Shown: piece after piece, positions 1-11,048 of the stretch | Layout of the letters: the number at the start of each line of letters is the position of its first letter | Position numbering within the stretch: position 1 is the first letter of the stretch | Source: Entoloma clypeatum | Lineage: Eukaryota; Basidiomycota; Agaricomycetes; Agaricales; Entolomataceae | Length of the DNA: 64,000 bases | Assembly: GCA_963565915.1 (NCBI GenBank) | Contig: OY751492.1 | Location: forward strand, 4,898,001 to 4,962,000 | Reading direction: 5' to 3' | Notes under the pieces: generated by a model | Databases searched by the model: none | What the model saw: the letters and a program-made list of their open reading frames with translations, nothing else | Told to the model about the DNA's origin: nothing | Made by a program: the position numbers and the translations under genes

Positions 1-2815
1 CTAATCAATTTATTTTTTGTATTCTCAATAGTCCTCCCTGTCCCCCAACTTCTCCCATGGCCTCCTTGCCTCGACAAATGGGGGGAGGTTATTAATTAAC
101 TGATTATTACTCTGTCAATATATTATTTAGTTTGTAGTGTACAATTCTATTGAATATGAGATTATTGTTACCTTGTGAATGGTTTGGCCCTTGTAAGAAA
201 ATGACTTAGAAAGCATTGATATGTAGTTAGAAAACAATATAACACATTTGATTCAGTTAGTATTTGTTGTGAAAAAAAAATTCTGATCAAATTCCTATCA
301 GAATAGTGGATTCCTATCAGAATAATAAATTCCTCTCACATCAATGATGATCTCACCTACACCAAGGTTCCAGAATTGATTGTTGAAAAATACAATCATC
401 ATCATGGAAACCATATTTCTGATTTCTGGCTGGAGGATTACCTAAATGGCGTAGGCATAACCTACGATCCTCAGCTGGAATCATGCAATGTATTTTATAA
501 TCTGCATCAGAATCTATGGGAGAAGACTAGTGTTTCAAGGTCCAGTTTACCTTTGTTGATTTCAGACCGAGACTGGACAGGACTGAACCGGTGAGAGACC
601 GGACCGCCGGTCTCGGTTTTTAAGGTTTCAGATCATGGCCAGTCTTCGGTTCACTTGAAACTTTAGAATTTGAAAGACCGGCCAAAGACCGGTTCGGATC
701 GGTTTAAACCAGTATTTTCCACGGAACAATCCCAGGAACGGAAATCAAGATCACGAAACGGCAAAGTGCAAAATTTGTGCCATTTGCAAGAATTGAACTC
801 ACAACCTCTACAGTACAGAACATTAGTTCAGTCATCTATGTAACCAACTGAGCCACACATCTATTATAACTGGTGCATCACACTCATTCTACATCACAAC
901 TTTTCCACTTCCCAAATAGGCACACATAAAAAAAAACACAAAAGGTGTGTGTACGTGCTCCCTCCTGCCTCAATCACAAGTAGACAGATTATAAATAAAA
1001 TCTATAAATATATTCTGGCCTTTTCAGCATCTGTGCCCCTCATTGCAGAGTCAGCAATGGGTGGATGCGTCGTTTCGACGTTGGATGATGTGCATCACGT
1101 GTGCATCAAATGTGTCAAATATATGTAAACAAACTCAAAAAACATCGCATTTCTCCTTAATATGGCTACAAAGGAGGAAGTCAGCTTACAGACTATATCA
1201 ATTATGTAGCAGAGTATCATATGTCAATAAATATGTGTTGATTTTATGGAATGATGCCACAGATTTTAAGTCATAGAGGTGCCATGCTCTACACCAAATG
1301 AATAATCCAAATAGTTAGTGCACTTTCAAACCGCCTACTATTAAAAGTAAAAAGCATATAAAAAGCATGTGATTTTATATCACATAATTGGGTGTCAAAA
1401 GAACTCTTAATTGAGTTTCTATTCCTGACCCCTCTTAAACTGTGCATTTAAGCTTATATAAAAAAAAACGCGCAAGTCATTAACTTGTCTTTTGCTGCAT
1501 CTTTATTCCTTTGTTCTTGGATAAAATTCCACTTTGCATCATCGCTAAAGCGACATGCTAAAATCACGCCTCTGTCTATAATGCATGATTAATTGGATAA
1601 ATAAATGCTTTTAAGCATTTAAATAATGTTGTAAATCTACTTCATTATTCATGAGATAGAAGAGTCTCAAATACCCTTCAATCATCGATTCAAGATTGGT
1701 CTAACCAACCAACCTTGTTCCTTCACTTTTTCTGCAACAACTGTTGCATAAAGTAGCACAAGATTGAGTTGAGCAAACATGTACGCTCCTCATCTTAAAG
1801 CTCTCCATTATTGCATGGGAATAATTTCTGTTGTGAAATTAAAATAGCGTCCTTGTGACACTCTATTTGCAAAATGGATTAGTCATGGAATCATGCAATA
1901 AATGTTGCTTACAAATGGAACTGGAATGATCACCTGAGACTAGCTATCTCAGATCAGCGATTCACACCCCTTTCACATGAATTTTGGTTTCCCAGCCAAG
2001 TTCTGCACTGTTTCAGTTCATATGCCATTTACAAAGCAAATGATTTATGTCATTTCAATTCCACACTTGACTGGAAAAGGGGGAGAATATAGAGGAAAGA
2101 GCAATTCTTAATTGAATTTGCGATCTTGCGAACTTTGCATTGATTGATTTTATCTCATGTGATTGTTTTGCAAACAACACTCTATAGGATGCACAGCAAT
2201 TTACCCATAAATCTGCGACATCTTGAACAAGGATCTATCTTACTCCAAAGATAAAATGACATGTCGTCCAAAGAGATGATATTTGGATAACCAAGACTGT
2301 CATATGAATTGATCTGTTAGTCCTAAAGACTATTGTTGGGTTTCTATCCCAAGCAATCGATTTTGATTAACTTGAAGAAGCATCTTAATTGATTGCTTAC
2401 TAATATGCATTAAATTGCATATTACATGGTTCTTGGTATACAAGATTACTATTGATTGCATGAATGCATCAAAGTGTTGTTACACTTTAAATATTTGGAC
2501 ATATCCATGGTCACTATCACCAAAAGAACTCCCAGGGCCACTGGAATCACTGCCCCTGAGGATGACGAACCCGCTGAGCTAGCTCGCAGTTGTCACGGCC
2601 ACTCAGCATTAAGCCAGCATGCTAGGCCACCTAATCCATGCTTAATCAGCTGCATTGACAACTTGGATTCAACATTGCATTGTGCACCCTTTTGGAATTT
2701 GCCATCTTTGTTTGTTACAAACCAAATATTCCCCACCCAAATGTGTTATCGTTGTATCATGCAACAAAATCATAGTCAATCTGTGTTAAAGTCTTAGAAT
2801 GGAATTCTAATGACC
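1..2815. other. AT-rich gene-poor region
   Basis: I see no gene I can support here. Short open frames (for example 376-594, 1043-1276 and 2456-2797) have no recognisable motif, no intron context and a composition like random AT-rich sequence. The stretch contains homopolymer A runs and one tRNA-like repeat (listed separately). It ends where the first arm of a long inverted repeat starts. Confidence 0.6.
540..880 (-). repeat. tRNA-like SINE fragment or decayed tRNA-derived repeat
   Basis: On the minus strand, bases near 843-854 read TGGCTCAGTTGG, a good RNA polymerase III A box. Bases near 790-800 read AGTTCAATTCT, close to the B box GGTTCRANTCC, at tRNA-like spacing. The sequence does not fold into a clean tRNA, so a working tRNA gene is unlikely. 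The tail (540-720) is rich in ACCGGTC-type words, which recur near 30000-30040, suggesting a dispersed family. A SINE is the simplest reading, but no full-length copy or target duplication is seen. Confidence 0.4.
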
Positions 2816-2817
2816 TC

Positions 2818-3400
2818 TGAACATAAAAACGGATGTTCTCAGATGACATCGGATGAGTCGGAGCAGAGTAGTGGAAGAGTGGATGAGACAAGTCCGACGT
2901 CTTGCAGAAAGGACCTGGCTTCAACTTATGTGTTGCACCTCATTCTTTGACGTGGTCCTAGATTTTGGATTGGCAGATGTCGGAGGTTGAGAGGAGCGGA
3001 TGTGCAGAGCGGATGTGCGGAGATGTAGACGTGAGAAGGAGAATGAGGACAAAAGGTAATGGCAGCATATAGTGACATATAATGTTCAAACTGAGGAACT
3101 ACGACAGAATTTGTACTACTTATAGTAAACCAGAAGTGGGTCAGTAACTACTATAGGTAAGGTGTGGATGTCGGAGTTACTTATGGGAGCAATCAGAGTA
3201 GGGAGAGGAGCAAATGTGAAATGAACATCAAGGTGTCTACTTGTCAGCATAATCAGAATGTTAACTAGTAGAGATATCAATAAGTACTATTATGAAAATC
3301 ATTGGATGTCGGATCCGATAAAACGTCGGGGTCGTCGGATGTGTTGGATGTGTGGGTTGCATGGTTGGGATGTGATTTCAGGGGGGGGTCTTCCGATCTC
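2818..3400 (-). repeat. Long inverted repeat, arm A
   Basis: The reverse complement of this stretch matches 5512-6110 nearly end to end. Shared landmarks are a block around GACGTGGTCCTAGATTTTGG and the CCAGAAGTGGGTCAGTAACT block. The outer ends diverge after the GTCATC word. With arm B it brackets about 2.1 kb. It may be the left terminal repeat of a 3.3-kb element (2818-6110), or simply a second copy of a dispersed repeat in opposite orientation. Confidence 0.7.
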
Positions 3401-4713
3401 TAACTAATCTTAAATCAGCATAATCCATAAGTTGCTTGAGTCACAATTATACTTTGCAATGCTCAGATATTATGGGATATCTTTGAGTGATCTAAACGTC
3501 CTCTATGATGCTAAACTGGATCCTACTCTGGAATAGAGCATAAACTACCATGGTGGACTTGAACCTAACTAGTTCTTCCACACCCTGAGTCTGGAGTACT
3601 ACACTCAACTCAGATAATATTGTCTATAAGTGCGCCCTTGTGCTGCCATGATAATATTACATACTCAAGATTGATGGCATACCTGCCTCATCTACGGTTG
3701 TTAGTGGTCTTCAACGCAACTTTCAGAGTATTAATAAGCTACACCAAGCTTATGTCATGCTCTGCATGATCCCATCAATTGGTTTAAATGACTATTTGAA
3801 TGATATAGATTAAGTCTAATGAGCTCTTAAATGAGTTACGTCTACTTGACTTATTAATGGCCCACTTGCTGATCTATACATCGTATTATCAAAGGTGTCA
3901 ACCATTGATCCAGTCTGGGATGACAATAAACTAACATGTGGTTTGCTAATGCAATCAGACTAAACATCTGACTCAGCATGGTCTGTGCGAGATAGGCAAA
4001 GCCTTAAATACGCTCCTCAAATTGAGTTTTAGAGCAGGCTACAAAGATGGCATTCTTTGCCTACTTTTCCACTGCCTTCTACACTCGCTTCACACATGCC
4101 GACCATCTGGCGCATGCTGCCTCCACCACCAACACCACCACCACCACCACTACTGCAGCTGGCGACACCGCTGCTTCTTCAACACTGCCATGACCGCTGA
4201 CAATAAGACATCAAAGAAGAACTAAAGTAGATAGTGGTAGAAGTAATTAACATAATAATTACTTCAGTAAAACCTCTTTGAGATTAACTCAAGAGTGCTT
4301 GATGCCACGCACTATACACACAGTTGCCTCTGAGTTTGGTAGTGACAAATTGCTGAGCTTGCTCGCAATATTGGTTGACACCTGTAGTATTCTCAAAAAC
4401 AAGTAGCTGCTTCACGCGCTACACTGGCTGCTTGTTTGTCGCACCATTCCATCTCTCTCAAAAGTGATTCTTTTGATCCTTTTGATGATCTCTTTGATCT
4501 CAGATTCTATATCTGATGAGAACATATCCATCCAAGATTGATTGGATGCTATAGTCTCTGATATAGACCTTAACTGACAGCATATGCTTATACGATACAG
4601 CAAAGCACCCATTTAGTCTGAGCAAATTAAGTCTCGACTATCATCCATAAGTAAAGATTGAATATCTTCTTATACAAGTATCGAACCCCAATGGGATCTC
4701 ACTTGTGGGGGTG
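3401..4713 (+). other. Decayed interior sequence, possible LTR-element relic
   Basis: No intact gene. One short readable piece near 4090-4190 encodes an Ala/Thr/His-rich stretch (tandem CAC/ACC codons) of the kind seen near retroelement gag starts, but stops surround it. A G-rich tract (GTGGGGGTG, about 4705-4713) directly precedes the TG of an LTR-like sequence, as a polypurine tract would. I infer a badly decayed non-autonomous LTR element; no protein domain proves it. Confidence 0.3.
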
Positions 4714-5052
4714 TGTTGAAACATTCAAATATGGATGTATCGACAGTCAATCACATGACTACAATCATGTGTTCTACCATGTGGCTTGTCACATGAAGTG
4801 TTCTAAACATAGAACAATCTAGACTCGCTCTAGACCCCTGAGTCATCTCAATGACTCAGAGTGCTGTGCACCACAGCCTTGCTGTGTACCAGAGATGTTC
4901 CATCATGTTCTAGCCAATAGTGTTACTAGCTCATAGTTGGTCTGTGCACATTCCCATAAGTATAAGTACTGCATGTAAGTAGTGTAGTACAATAGAGCTG
5001 ATACCAGAAGTTCTATCATCGCCCACTCTTCTTCAACATCTCAACCCCAACA
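4714..5052 (+). repeat. Decayed Copia-type LTR
   Basis: The 339-bp stretch begins TGTTGAAACATTC and ends CCCCAACA, so it has TG...CA termini and is preceded by a purine tract. Its first bases (TGTTGAAAC) match the start of the better-preserved Copia LTRs at 32179 and 40716-41025 (minus), and its length is similar (310-339 bp). The rest has diverged. It is probably a relative of that LTR family. Confidence 0.5.
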
Positions 5053-5511
5053 CTTAAATGTGAGTATCATTAACCAGGCTTCCCTGCGTCTGCAAGGCGT
5101 GCTGTTCAATACAATGTTCTAAATGTTTCTAAAATGTGTGTGGTGGACTCCGCGCAGCAGATATCCCGATCCCTGATGTAAGGATCCGAATAAAAATTGA
5201 CCTTCAAAAAGGGGTCATCCGTCATCCGGATAAAAACCCCGCATTTTGGCCATTTCACAGGCTTCTAAACCATCCCCTCGACACGGATGAACGTGTTCGC
5301 AATGTTTTATATGTATTATCTAATTGTTTGTTTATTCTTAACACTTGCAGAACAAACAGAAGGGAAAATGCGAACATCCGTGTGAGGGGCTGGCACAAAT
5401 GGCCTCTCTGCCCACTGGCATCACGGAGGCAGGGCTTCAGCTGATGAAGCTTGTCAAAGTATTGGTGCAAACCCAGAGTAGGGTCAGGCTCCTGAACCAT
5501 CCGCTTGAGGG

Positions 5512-6110
5512 GGATGTCATAACCATGCAATTCACACCAGCACATCCGACGACTCCGACAATTTATCCGATCCGACATCCGACAATTTTTATAATAGTAC
5601 TTATTGACATCTTGACTAGTTAACATTCTCATTATGCTGACAAGTAGATACCTTGATGTTCATTTCGCATTTGCTCCTCTCCGTACTCCGATTGCTCCAA
5701 TGACTAACTCCGACATCTGCACCTTACCTATAGTAGTTACTGACCCACTTCTGGTTTACTATAAGTAGTACGAATTCCGTTGTAGTTCCTCAGTTCGAAT
5801 ATTAACGTCTTATATGTCACCATACGCTGCCATATGTTCCACCAATCTATTCCTTTGCCTCTCGTCCTCATCCTCCTTCTCACGTCTCCACCTCTGCACA
5901 TCTGCTCCGCACATCTGTTCCTATCAACCTCCGACATCAGCCAATCCAAAATCTAGGACCACGTCAAAGAATGGGGCGCAACACATAAGTTGCAGCCAGG
6001 TCCTTTCTGCAAAACATCGGACCTGTCGCATCCGTTCATCCGCTACTCCGCTCCGACTCATCCCATGTCATCCGACATTTTCCAACATTGAGAAACACGC
6101 TATGTGACAG
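5512..6110 (+). repeat. Long inverted repeat, arm B
   Basis: Inverted partner of 2818-3400 and direct relative of the shorter copy at 29597-29931. It ends at GCTATGTGACA, the same word that ends the 29.6-kb copy, so the right boundary is probably real. It abuts the left end of the RecQ/DUF6589 element at about 6112. Open frames inside it in several frames are not supported as genes. Confidence 0.7.
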
Positions 6111-6113
6111 GGG

Positions 6114-6355
6114 AGGAAGGATGCGCGATATCTTATCTGAGTATGACTAATTTATTTGTTCATCCAAATATTTATGCGTACAAACAAAACTGAACATCAA
6201 ACCTCCCCCATGAGCGGCTGGCAAACTTGTCAATCACATGACTTTTGGACATCACGGAGAACAATGCAAACCTCTGCAACAACATGGTAAACCTATTCTA
6301 GGGCTTATTTTTTCCCTCATGTAACTCAATAAAATAGTCATTTGATTCAATGTCA
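6114..6355 (+). repeat. Left terminal inverted repeat of the RecQ/DUF6589 element
   Basis: About 242 bp starting AGGAAGGATGCGC and ending GATTCAATGTCAC. The reverse complement of 29144-29385 matches with roughly 95 percent identity by eye, over the same length. Both repeats lie just upstream of the two convergent genes, so each probably holds a promoter. No clear target duplication is visible outside either repeat; both flanks contain pieces of the arm A/B/C repeat family. Confidence 0.75.
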
Positions 6356-6390
6356 CCATCACCTTGTTTTCTACCCTTAGGGATATCATC

Positions 6391-7931
6391 AAAGCTTTTT
6401 TAAGCATGTCCCAACTGATGAAGTGGAACGCCAAAACAATTCCGAGCTGGTCCAGGCCAAATTTGGAAAACATACATGCTGGTTCCAAATCCAGGTTGCG
6501 CTGAACCTGTATGCAGGACGAGACGTGGTCGCATGTGCACCAACAGGGGCAGGGAAGACCCTCTCCTTCTGGATGCCCCTTTTAATATTGCCCTCACAGA
6601 TGGAAAGGATAAGATGACGTTTGTGGTTACGCCATTGAATATCCTGGGGAAGCAGAATGAGGACATTCTTGAGGATGCGGGACTGCCAGCAATTGCTGTT
6701 AGTGCTGAGAATGCCAATGAAGAGATCTTTAAAGTGAGTTAGGTGTCATTTTCTGAGAAACACATTGACTTATTGTTATTAGGATATCAAGAACAGGAAA
6801 TATCATGTTGTTATTGTCAACCCCGAACTCATGATGTCAAAACACGCAATTGAAAGATGGTGGAAACAAGCGGTATTCACGAAGCACGTTTTAAACATCA
6901 TCTTCGACGAAGGGCATTGTGTGAAGGATTGGGGTGCCTTTCGAAATGAGTACCTACGCCTTGGGGATTTGCGTCACATAGTGGCAACGACAATTCCATT
7001 CTACTTTGCATCTGCCACCCTCCCTGACTACATAATCCATGACATTGCCGATATTCTTCACCTGCATCCGGATAACACACATCACCTCCTTCAATCCAAT
7101 GACCGCACTGACATCCATTTAGCAGTCCGCACGATGGCATCTCCAGCAAACAGTTTCAAGGATCTAAACTTTCTCATACCAGGTGGATTCACAGTTGGCG
7201 ACTGTCCCCCACCGAAGTTCCTAATTTTTTTCAATAAGATTAAAGATACTGAAGAAGCCTGGGGGAGACTTCAGACACGCTTACCTCCTTCTCTACTTGA
7301 TAAGATCATATACTTCCATTTGACAATGATGCAAACCTATCGACTTGAGATGGTAGAGCGTTTGAAGAAGAGTGACGCATGGGGATTCCTTTGTACAGAT
7401 GTGTTGGGCATGGTGAGTTGCAAACTCGTACATTTAGAATATTTACTTACTTGTGCTCAATAGGGCATGGACATACCAGACATCCAGATTGTCATTCAAT
7501 ATAAGGCAACCTGTAATCTTTGCACGCTTTGGCAGCCATTTGGATGTGGAGCGTGCGGTGCTAGAATTGATGTGACGGCGATACTTTTCATTGAAAAGAA
7601 GAATGTCGAGGAAGAGCGGGCACTCAAGGCAGAGCATGCTGTGAAAAAGAAGCAGAAGGTCAAGGAGAGAATAGGAACAGGGAAAAAAAGAAAAGCCATG
7701 GATGATTCAACTTTACCGCCACCCAAACGACCTGCACTGCTTGCCAATCAAACAGCTCCTGTCAATCGGGACACCAACACAGTTACCAGTAATACTACCA
7801 CACCCAACAAAGTTGACATCCCCGTTCCAGATGGCAGCATTCCCGAAGAACAAACACGTGAAGCGAAGGAGACTGAGTGGTTGAATGAGGGACGATTGGA
7901 ATATCAAAAGGGCAGGAGCAACTTACAATGA
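6391..7931 (+). pseudogene. RecQ-family DNA helicase, catalytic core (broken)
   Basis: Superfamily 2 helicase core. Motif I is APTGAGKT (near 6537), motif II is FDEGH (near 6901) followed by CVKDWG, motif III is SATL, and the C-terminal helicase domain includes FLCTDVLGMGMDIPDI. Two introns fit well: 6733-6780 and 7413-7463. The frame shifts by one base near 6578-6585, between WMPLL and NIALTDGKDK. Motif VI, expected to read like QRFGRGAR, reads QPFGCGAC, losing its arginine fingers. The tail is Lys-rich with another shift near 7905. The likely first exon lies in or beside the terminal repeat. RecQ helicases unwind DNA 3' to 5'; this copy could not work as written. Confidence 0.85.
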
Positions 7932-8252
7932 AAGGGTAAGGAGCAGGATCTGGTTGCTGGCCCTGGGACCCCAATGGACGACTTCATCAATGTGAACCTT
8001 CATGTTTCTTGTCGACGGTGTGTTATCAACGAGTACTTCAGGAATAATCACAGAAAAGGTGTGTCTATCAAAATCCATACTATAACTGCCGCTTCTCATG
8101 CGGCGTCACGCCTTATTAGCTCCCAACAACCACAACCTTTGTGATCCTGCGAGTCCCAACGGCTGCCAGCATTGCACCCCATCGACTGCACTCATTTGCT
8201 GCGACCTTTGCAACCCCAATTCGGACTTCTTCAAGGTCGACACAACCCACAC
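7932..8252 (+). pseudogene. RecQ helicase, cysteine-rich accessory segment
   Basis: Continuation of the helicase gene in shifted frames. I read DDFINVNLHVSCRRCVINEYF and then a cysteine cluster CDPASPNGC-x2-C-x8-CCDLC, as found downstream of the core in basidiomycete RecQ-like genes (from memory of the family). The cluster spacing suggests zinc binding. An intron probably separates the two pieces (about 8057-8090). Reading stops making sense at 8253, where a sequence resembling a KDZ terminus begins. Confidence 0.55.
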
Positions 8253-8836
8253 CACCTCAACATCACGATTTGATGGTATTATAAACCTGTGAAAGGGGGG
8301 GGGGGGTTACACAGGCCTGTAGACATAGAACGCGCCTGAACTCACACACTGCCAATAATTGTTGAAATAACTCAAATATTACCTGTTGAGAAGAGTCCCT
8401 CAGGTGCTCCGACATTTTCACACCCGCCCATCACATGCATCACATGTCATGAGGGGTGATCAACACCCATCAACAAAACTTTCCCTGATCGGGCACTGCC
8501 ACGCCCTGTTGCTCGGCTACTGCGCGCTTGGTGTCATGCACGATGATCTCAATAATTTCACCATCCTCTCATCTTTTTCCATAGTTTCTTCTTTGTATCC
8601 CAAGGTACTATCAATATATAGTGTTTCTTTGAGGTAGATAACCCTACAATGGCCCTGTAGGCTGTCTATGAGATATATAGTATAGATAGAGCATCTTGCA
8701 TTTCCTCATCATCAGAGGGCTCTGATCATTGTTTCTAGGGCACATAACTGATGTAATATAGAGAGAGTACATATGGGAAGAGGTAGAGGAAGAGAGAAGG
8801 AGAAGTCAAGCCGTTTGACATGACTTCAACTTGCAG
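8253..8836 (+). repeat. KDZ-type terminal repeat inside the RecQ gene, plus unassigned sequence
   Basis: From 8253 the sequence reads CACCTCAACATCACGATTTG, closely matching the first bases of the 10-kb KDZ element (CACCTCGACATCACAATCTG at 17030). Further matching words follow: ATGGTATTATAA, AGGCCTGTAGACAT and CTGCCAATAATTGTTGAAATAA. It interrupts the helicase frame. I could not find the opposite terminus or an 8-bp duplication, so this may be a truncated or miniature relative. The rest (about 8450-8836) holds no gene I can support. Confidence 0.45.
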
Positions 8837-8961
8837 GGACCTCCATCGGGCGCTGTTTGGCTGGCATGAGAAGCACGCCTTGGCCATGTTTGGGAAGAGT
8901 ATCGTGGAGACCTTGGGTGCAAAGCTTCTGATACCCGACAAGGTTGTTGAGCGGCTCGTCG
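8837..8961 (+). pseudogene. RecQ helicase C-terminal exon, first part
   Basis: After a splice acceptor (ACTTGCAG) the frame reads DLHRALFGWHEKHALAMFGK and goes on through LLIPDKVVERLV. This resembles the C-terminal region of basidiomycete RecQ-like proteins. The Gypsy LTR starts at 8962, after the target site CGTCG (8957-8961), cutting the codon series after the LV of VERLV. The frame resumes at 15571. Confidence 0.7.
8957..8961. repeat. Target site duplication (CGTCG), left copy
   Basis: CGTCG sits immediately before the TGTTACGG start of the Gypsy element and again immediately after its end (15566-15570). Five bases is the usual duplication length for Ty3/Gypsy integration. The two copies show that the retrotransposon inserted into the helicase exon as a unit. 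Confidence 0.9.
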
Positions 8962-9349
8962 TGTTACGGACTTACCGGTTTGTATGTTACGCACTTTTCC
9001 CTTGCATTGTACCTTCGTTATTTCTTTGACTCATCGGACCGCTTATTCATTTACCTTTACTCTACCATTCTCCTTTAGTATACTTCGCTCCCGCGCTGAC
9101 TCACACTCCGCAGTAGGGATTACTCAGTCCACAGTCATCTGACTCACTTCGCACTGCCTTTCCGCAGTTACTGACTCATCCGCACTGCCTTCCGCAGCTA
9201 CTGACTCACTCGCTACCGCTCGTAGCCAGTACTATATAAACCCCATGTACCATAGCTACATTCCTTAGATTTAGCAATCACTTTGCTCTTCGCCTTTCCA
9301 CTTCCTGCATACTCTGCCCAAACCTTGGAACGGTTTGTTAAGCATAACA
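8962..9349 (+). repeat. Gypsy 5' LTR
   Basis: Starts TGTTACGGAC and ends AGCATAACA. It contains CTATATAAA (about 9232-9240), a good TATA box, about 30 bp upstream of AGATTTAGCAA (9267-9277), the likely transcript start. Short direct repeats (CGCACTGCCTTCCGCAG, ACTGACTCA) fill the U3 part. It is the same length as the 3' LTR (15178-15565). Confidence 0.95.
9233..9277 (+). promoter_or_regulatory. Gypsy promoter and inferred transcript start
   Basis: TATATAA at 9233-9239, then about 28 bp, then AGATTTAGCAA at 9267-9277. The transcript start is inferred from TATA spacing and from the perfect complementarity of these 11 bases to the primer site at 9352-9362. Confidence 0.6.
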
Positions 9350-9351
9350 AG

Positions 9352-9362
9352 TTGCTAAATCT
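9352..9362 (+). other. Primer-binding site of Tf1-like self-priming type
   Basis: TTGCTAAATCT lies two bases past the 5' LTR end. It is the exact reverse complement of AGATTTAGCAA at the inferred 5' end of the transcript. In the fission yeast Tf1 group the first 11 nucleotides of the RNA anneal to the primer site and prime reverse transcription without a tRNA. The position, length and perfect match fit that mechanism. I did not recognise a tRNA-complementary site here. Confidence 0.7.
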
Positions 9363-9409
9363 CGTTAGGTTCGCCCAGAGCGAAGAGAGCAACTACCAGA
9401 CGAGTCAAG

Positions 9410-11007
9410 ATGTCGCGCTTCTTTGAAGACTTCACCAGTAACCCATTCAGCACGCCAGAAGCCCGACAGGAGGAGCTAAGTCCTCGAGACAGTATTGATT
9501 TTACGCTTATCCAGCAGTACATCGAATTGGAGATCCGTCGCATCCTACAGCAGGTGCTTGACGAAGAACTAGACAACAACGAGCATCGCCCCCACAGCGA
9601 GATAGCAGAGAGCATCCATCTTGCTCGGCAACACCAGATCGCGCGTTACAACGCCCAACAGAACGAACTCGAAAGCTTTCGCGTTCAAGAAGGACCTCAG
9701 ACAGGTCGGATCACAGAGATCAGAGAGTTTATCGGTGTCCAGACAACCGTTATCAGAAGATTGATTAGGACGCTCACATCGAGACGTCCCAGAGCCACAT
9801 CATCACGTCTTACTCGAAGCAGCAGATCTACGCCCACTTCACCATCGAAGAACAACAGACCGAGTACAACCGCTGGGCACGAAACGAGAGACTTGACCCC
9901 TTCTCGAGACCAACAGACGCGCAGGAACAGAGATTCCTTAGAGATTTACAGAGGAAATACTCTGAACGTTTTGCCACCGATTCCGCCAACGAGTCCCCTG
10001 ACGAATTTACTTTTGACTCCGCGCAGTCAGATATCGAACAGACGCCTAGAACAGGGACTCATTTTCAATCCTTACCTGTATCCCGAACCCCATCTTCATC
10101 CCAACAACCCGACTCCTCTTCTTCTCCGCAGACTCTAAACATGGCAGAAGCTCTGGCTGTACAAACAATGGATACATCCAAGATCATCAAGGATCCTGGG
10201 ATGTTCAAGGACAGATACACCTTTGACGAGTGGTGGAAAGCCACCAAACTATACATCAGGTTCCAAAAGAGCCTCACAGACGATCAGAAGATTCTTGCGG
10301 TGTTATCCCGCATGATGGAAGGGTCCGGCAGACACTGGGCCAGTAACAAGTTAGACGCTCTTGCCGTTGACAACGAGAACATCACCTGGCTAGGTTTTTC
10401 CGATGATATCGCCACACGATTCTCCATCGCCAACAAGTCGGTCGCTGCCAAAGCGAGACTCGAAGTCCTGAAACAAGAGAAATGCACTGTTGATGAATTT
10501 TTGGATGAATTCGAAGAACTCTTGAAACTGTCAAACCTTGGCGAAGAAACTGGGAAATATATTCTAGAGAAAAACGTCAACCGCAGAATCTCTGAACAAG
10601 TGGCTAGCGATGGCAAGACGTACACCGATTACGCAAAGGAGATCCGAAACAAGGGACGACAGATGGAAGGACATGCACTGGTCATCCGAGGTGGCGGTGA
10701 CATGCACACCGGATCGGGTACCACTTATGGTGGTCAGGGCAAGGCCATGGAGATCGACAAAGCAGGAGTAGCCCGTTGCTACAACTGTCAACGCTTCGGT
10801 CATCTGGCTAAAGACTGTAGCGCTCCAAAGAAGAAAGATGGTCGCAAGTGTTTCAACTGTGACCAAGAAGGCCATATCGCGCGCAACTGCCGCAAGCCGA
10901 AGAAGAACTCCGGGAGGGTTAGGAAGGTGTCCGAGGAAGATGCCGAGAATGATGAAACCACAATCTTAGAAGCTGACAAGAAGGATTTTCCCGAAGGGTC
11001 CGATTAA
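9410..11007 (+). pseudogene. gag: Gypsy Gag (capsid and nucleocapsid), frameshifted
   Basis: The N-terminal part (9410 to about 9775) starts MSRFFEDFTSNPF and is acidic and helical. The protein-like frame then shifts by one base near 9770-9785 and continues as HIITSYSKQQIYAHFTIEEQ through to 11007, so the ATG at 10141 is internal rather than a separate gene. A capsid-like helical region (DEWWKATKLYIRF) is followed by two CCHC zinc knuckles, CYNCQRFGHLAKDC and CFNCDQEGHIARNC (10777-10890). Gag packages the element RNA in cytoplasmic particles. The shift would stop production from this copy. The alternative of two true genes is weaker, because the unused frame is far less protein-like. Confidence 0.8.
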
Positions 11008-11048
11008 ACGACGCTAAGTCGCGACCCTTATCTATTAAACGGACTTGC

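Noticed and set aside
783..862. Functional tRNA gene on the minus strand
   Set aside because: A and B boxes are present but the acceptor and anticodon stems do not pair properly.
5136..5632. Overlapping open frames on both strands beside arm B
   Set aside because: They cover repeat sequence (words such as GGATGGTTCAGGAGCCTG shared with 29.4 kb) and have no domain or splice support.
6100..6114. Possible target duplication around the RecQ/DUF6589 element
   Set aside because: Left flank (CTATGTGACAGGGG) and right flank (TTCCCTCCAGCGG) do not share a convincing direct repeat of any standard length.
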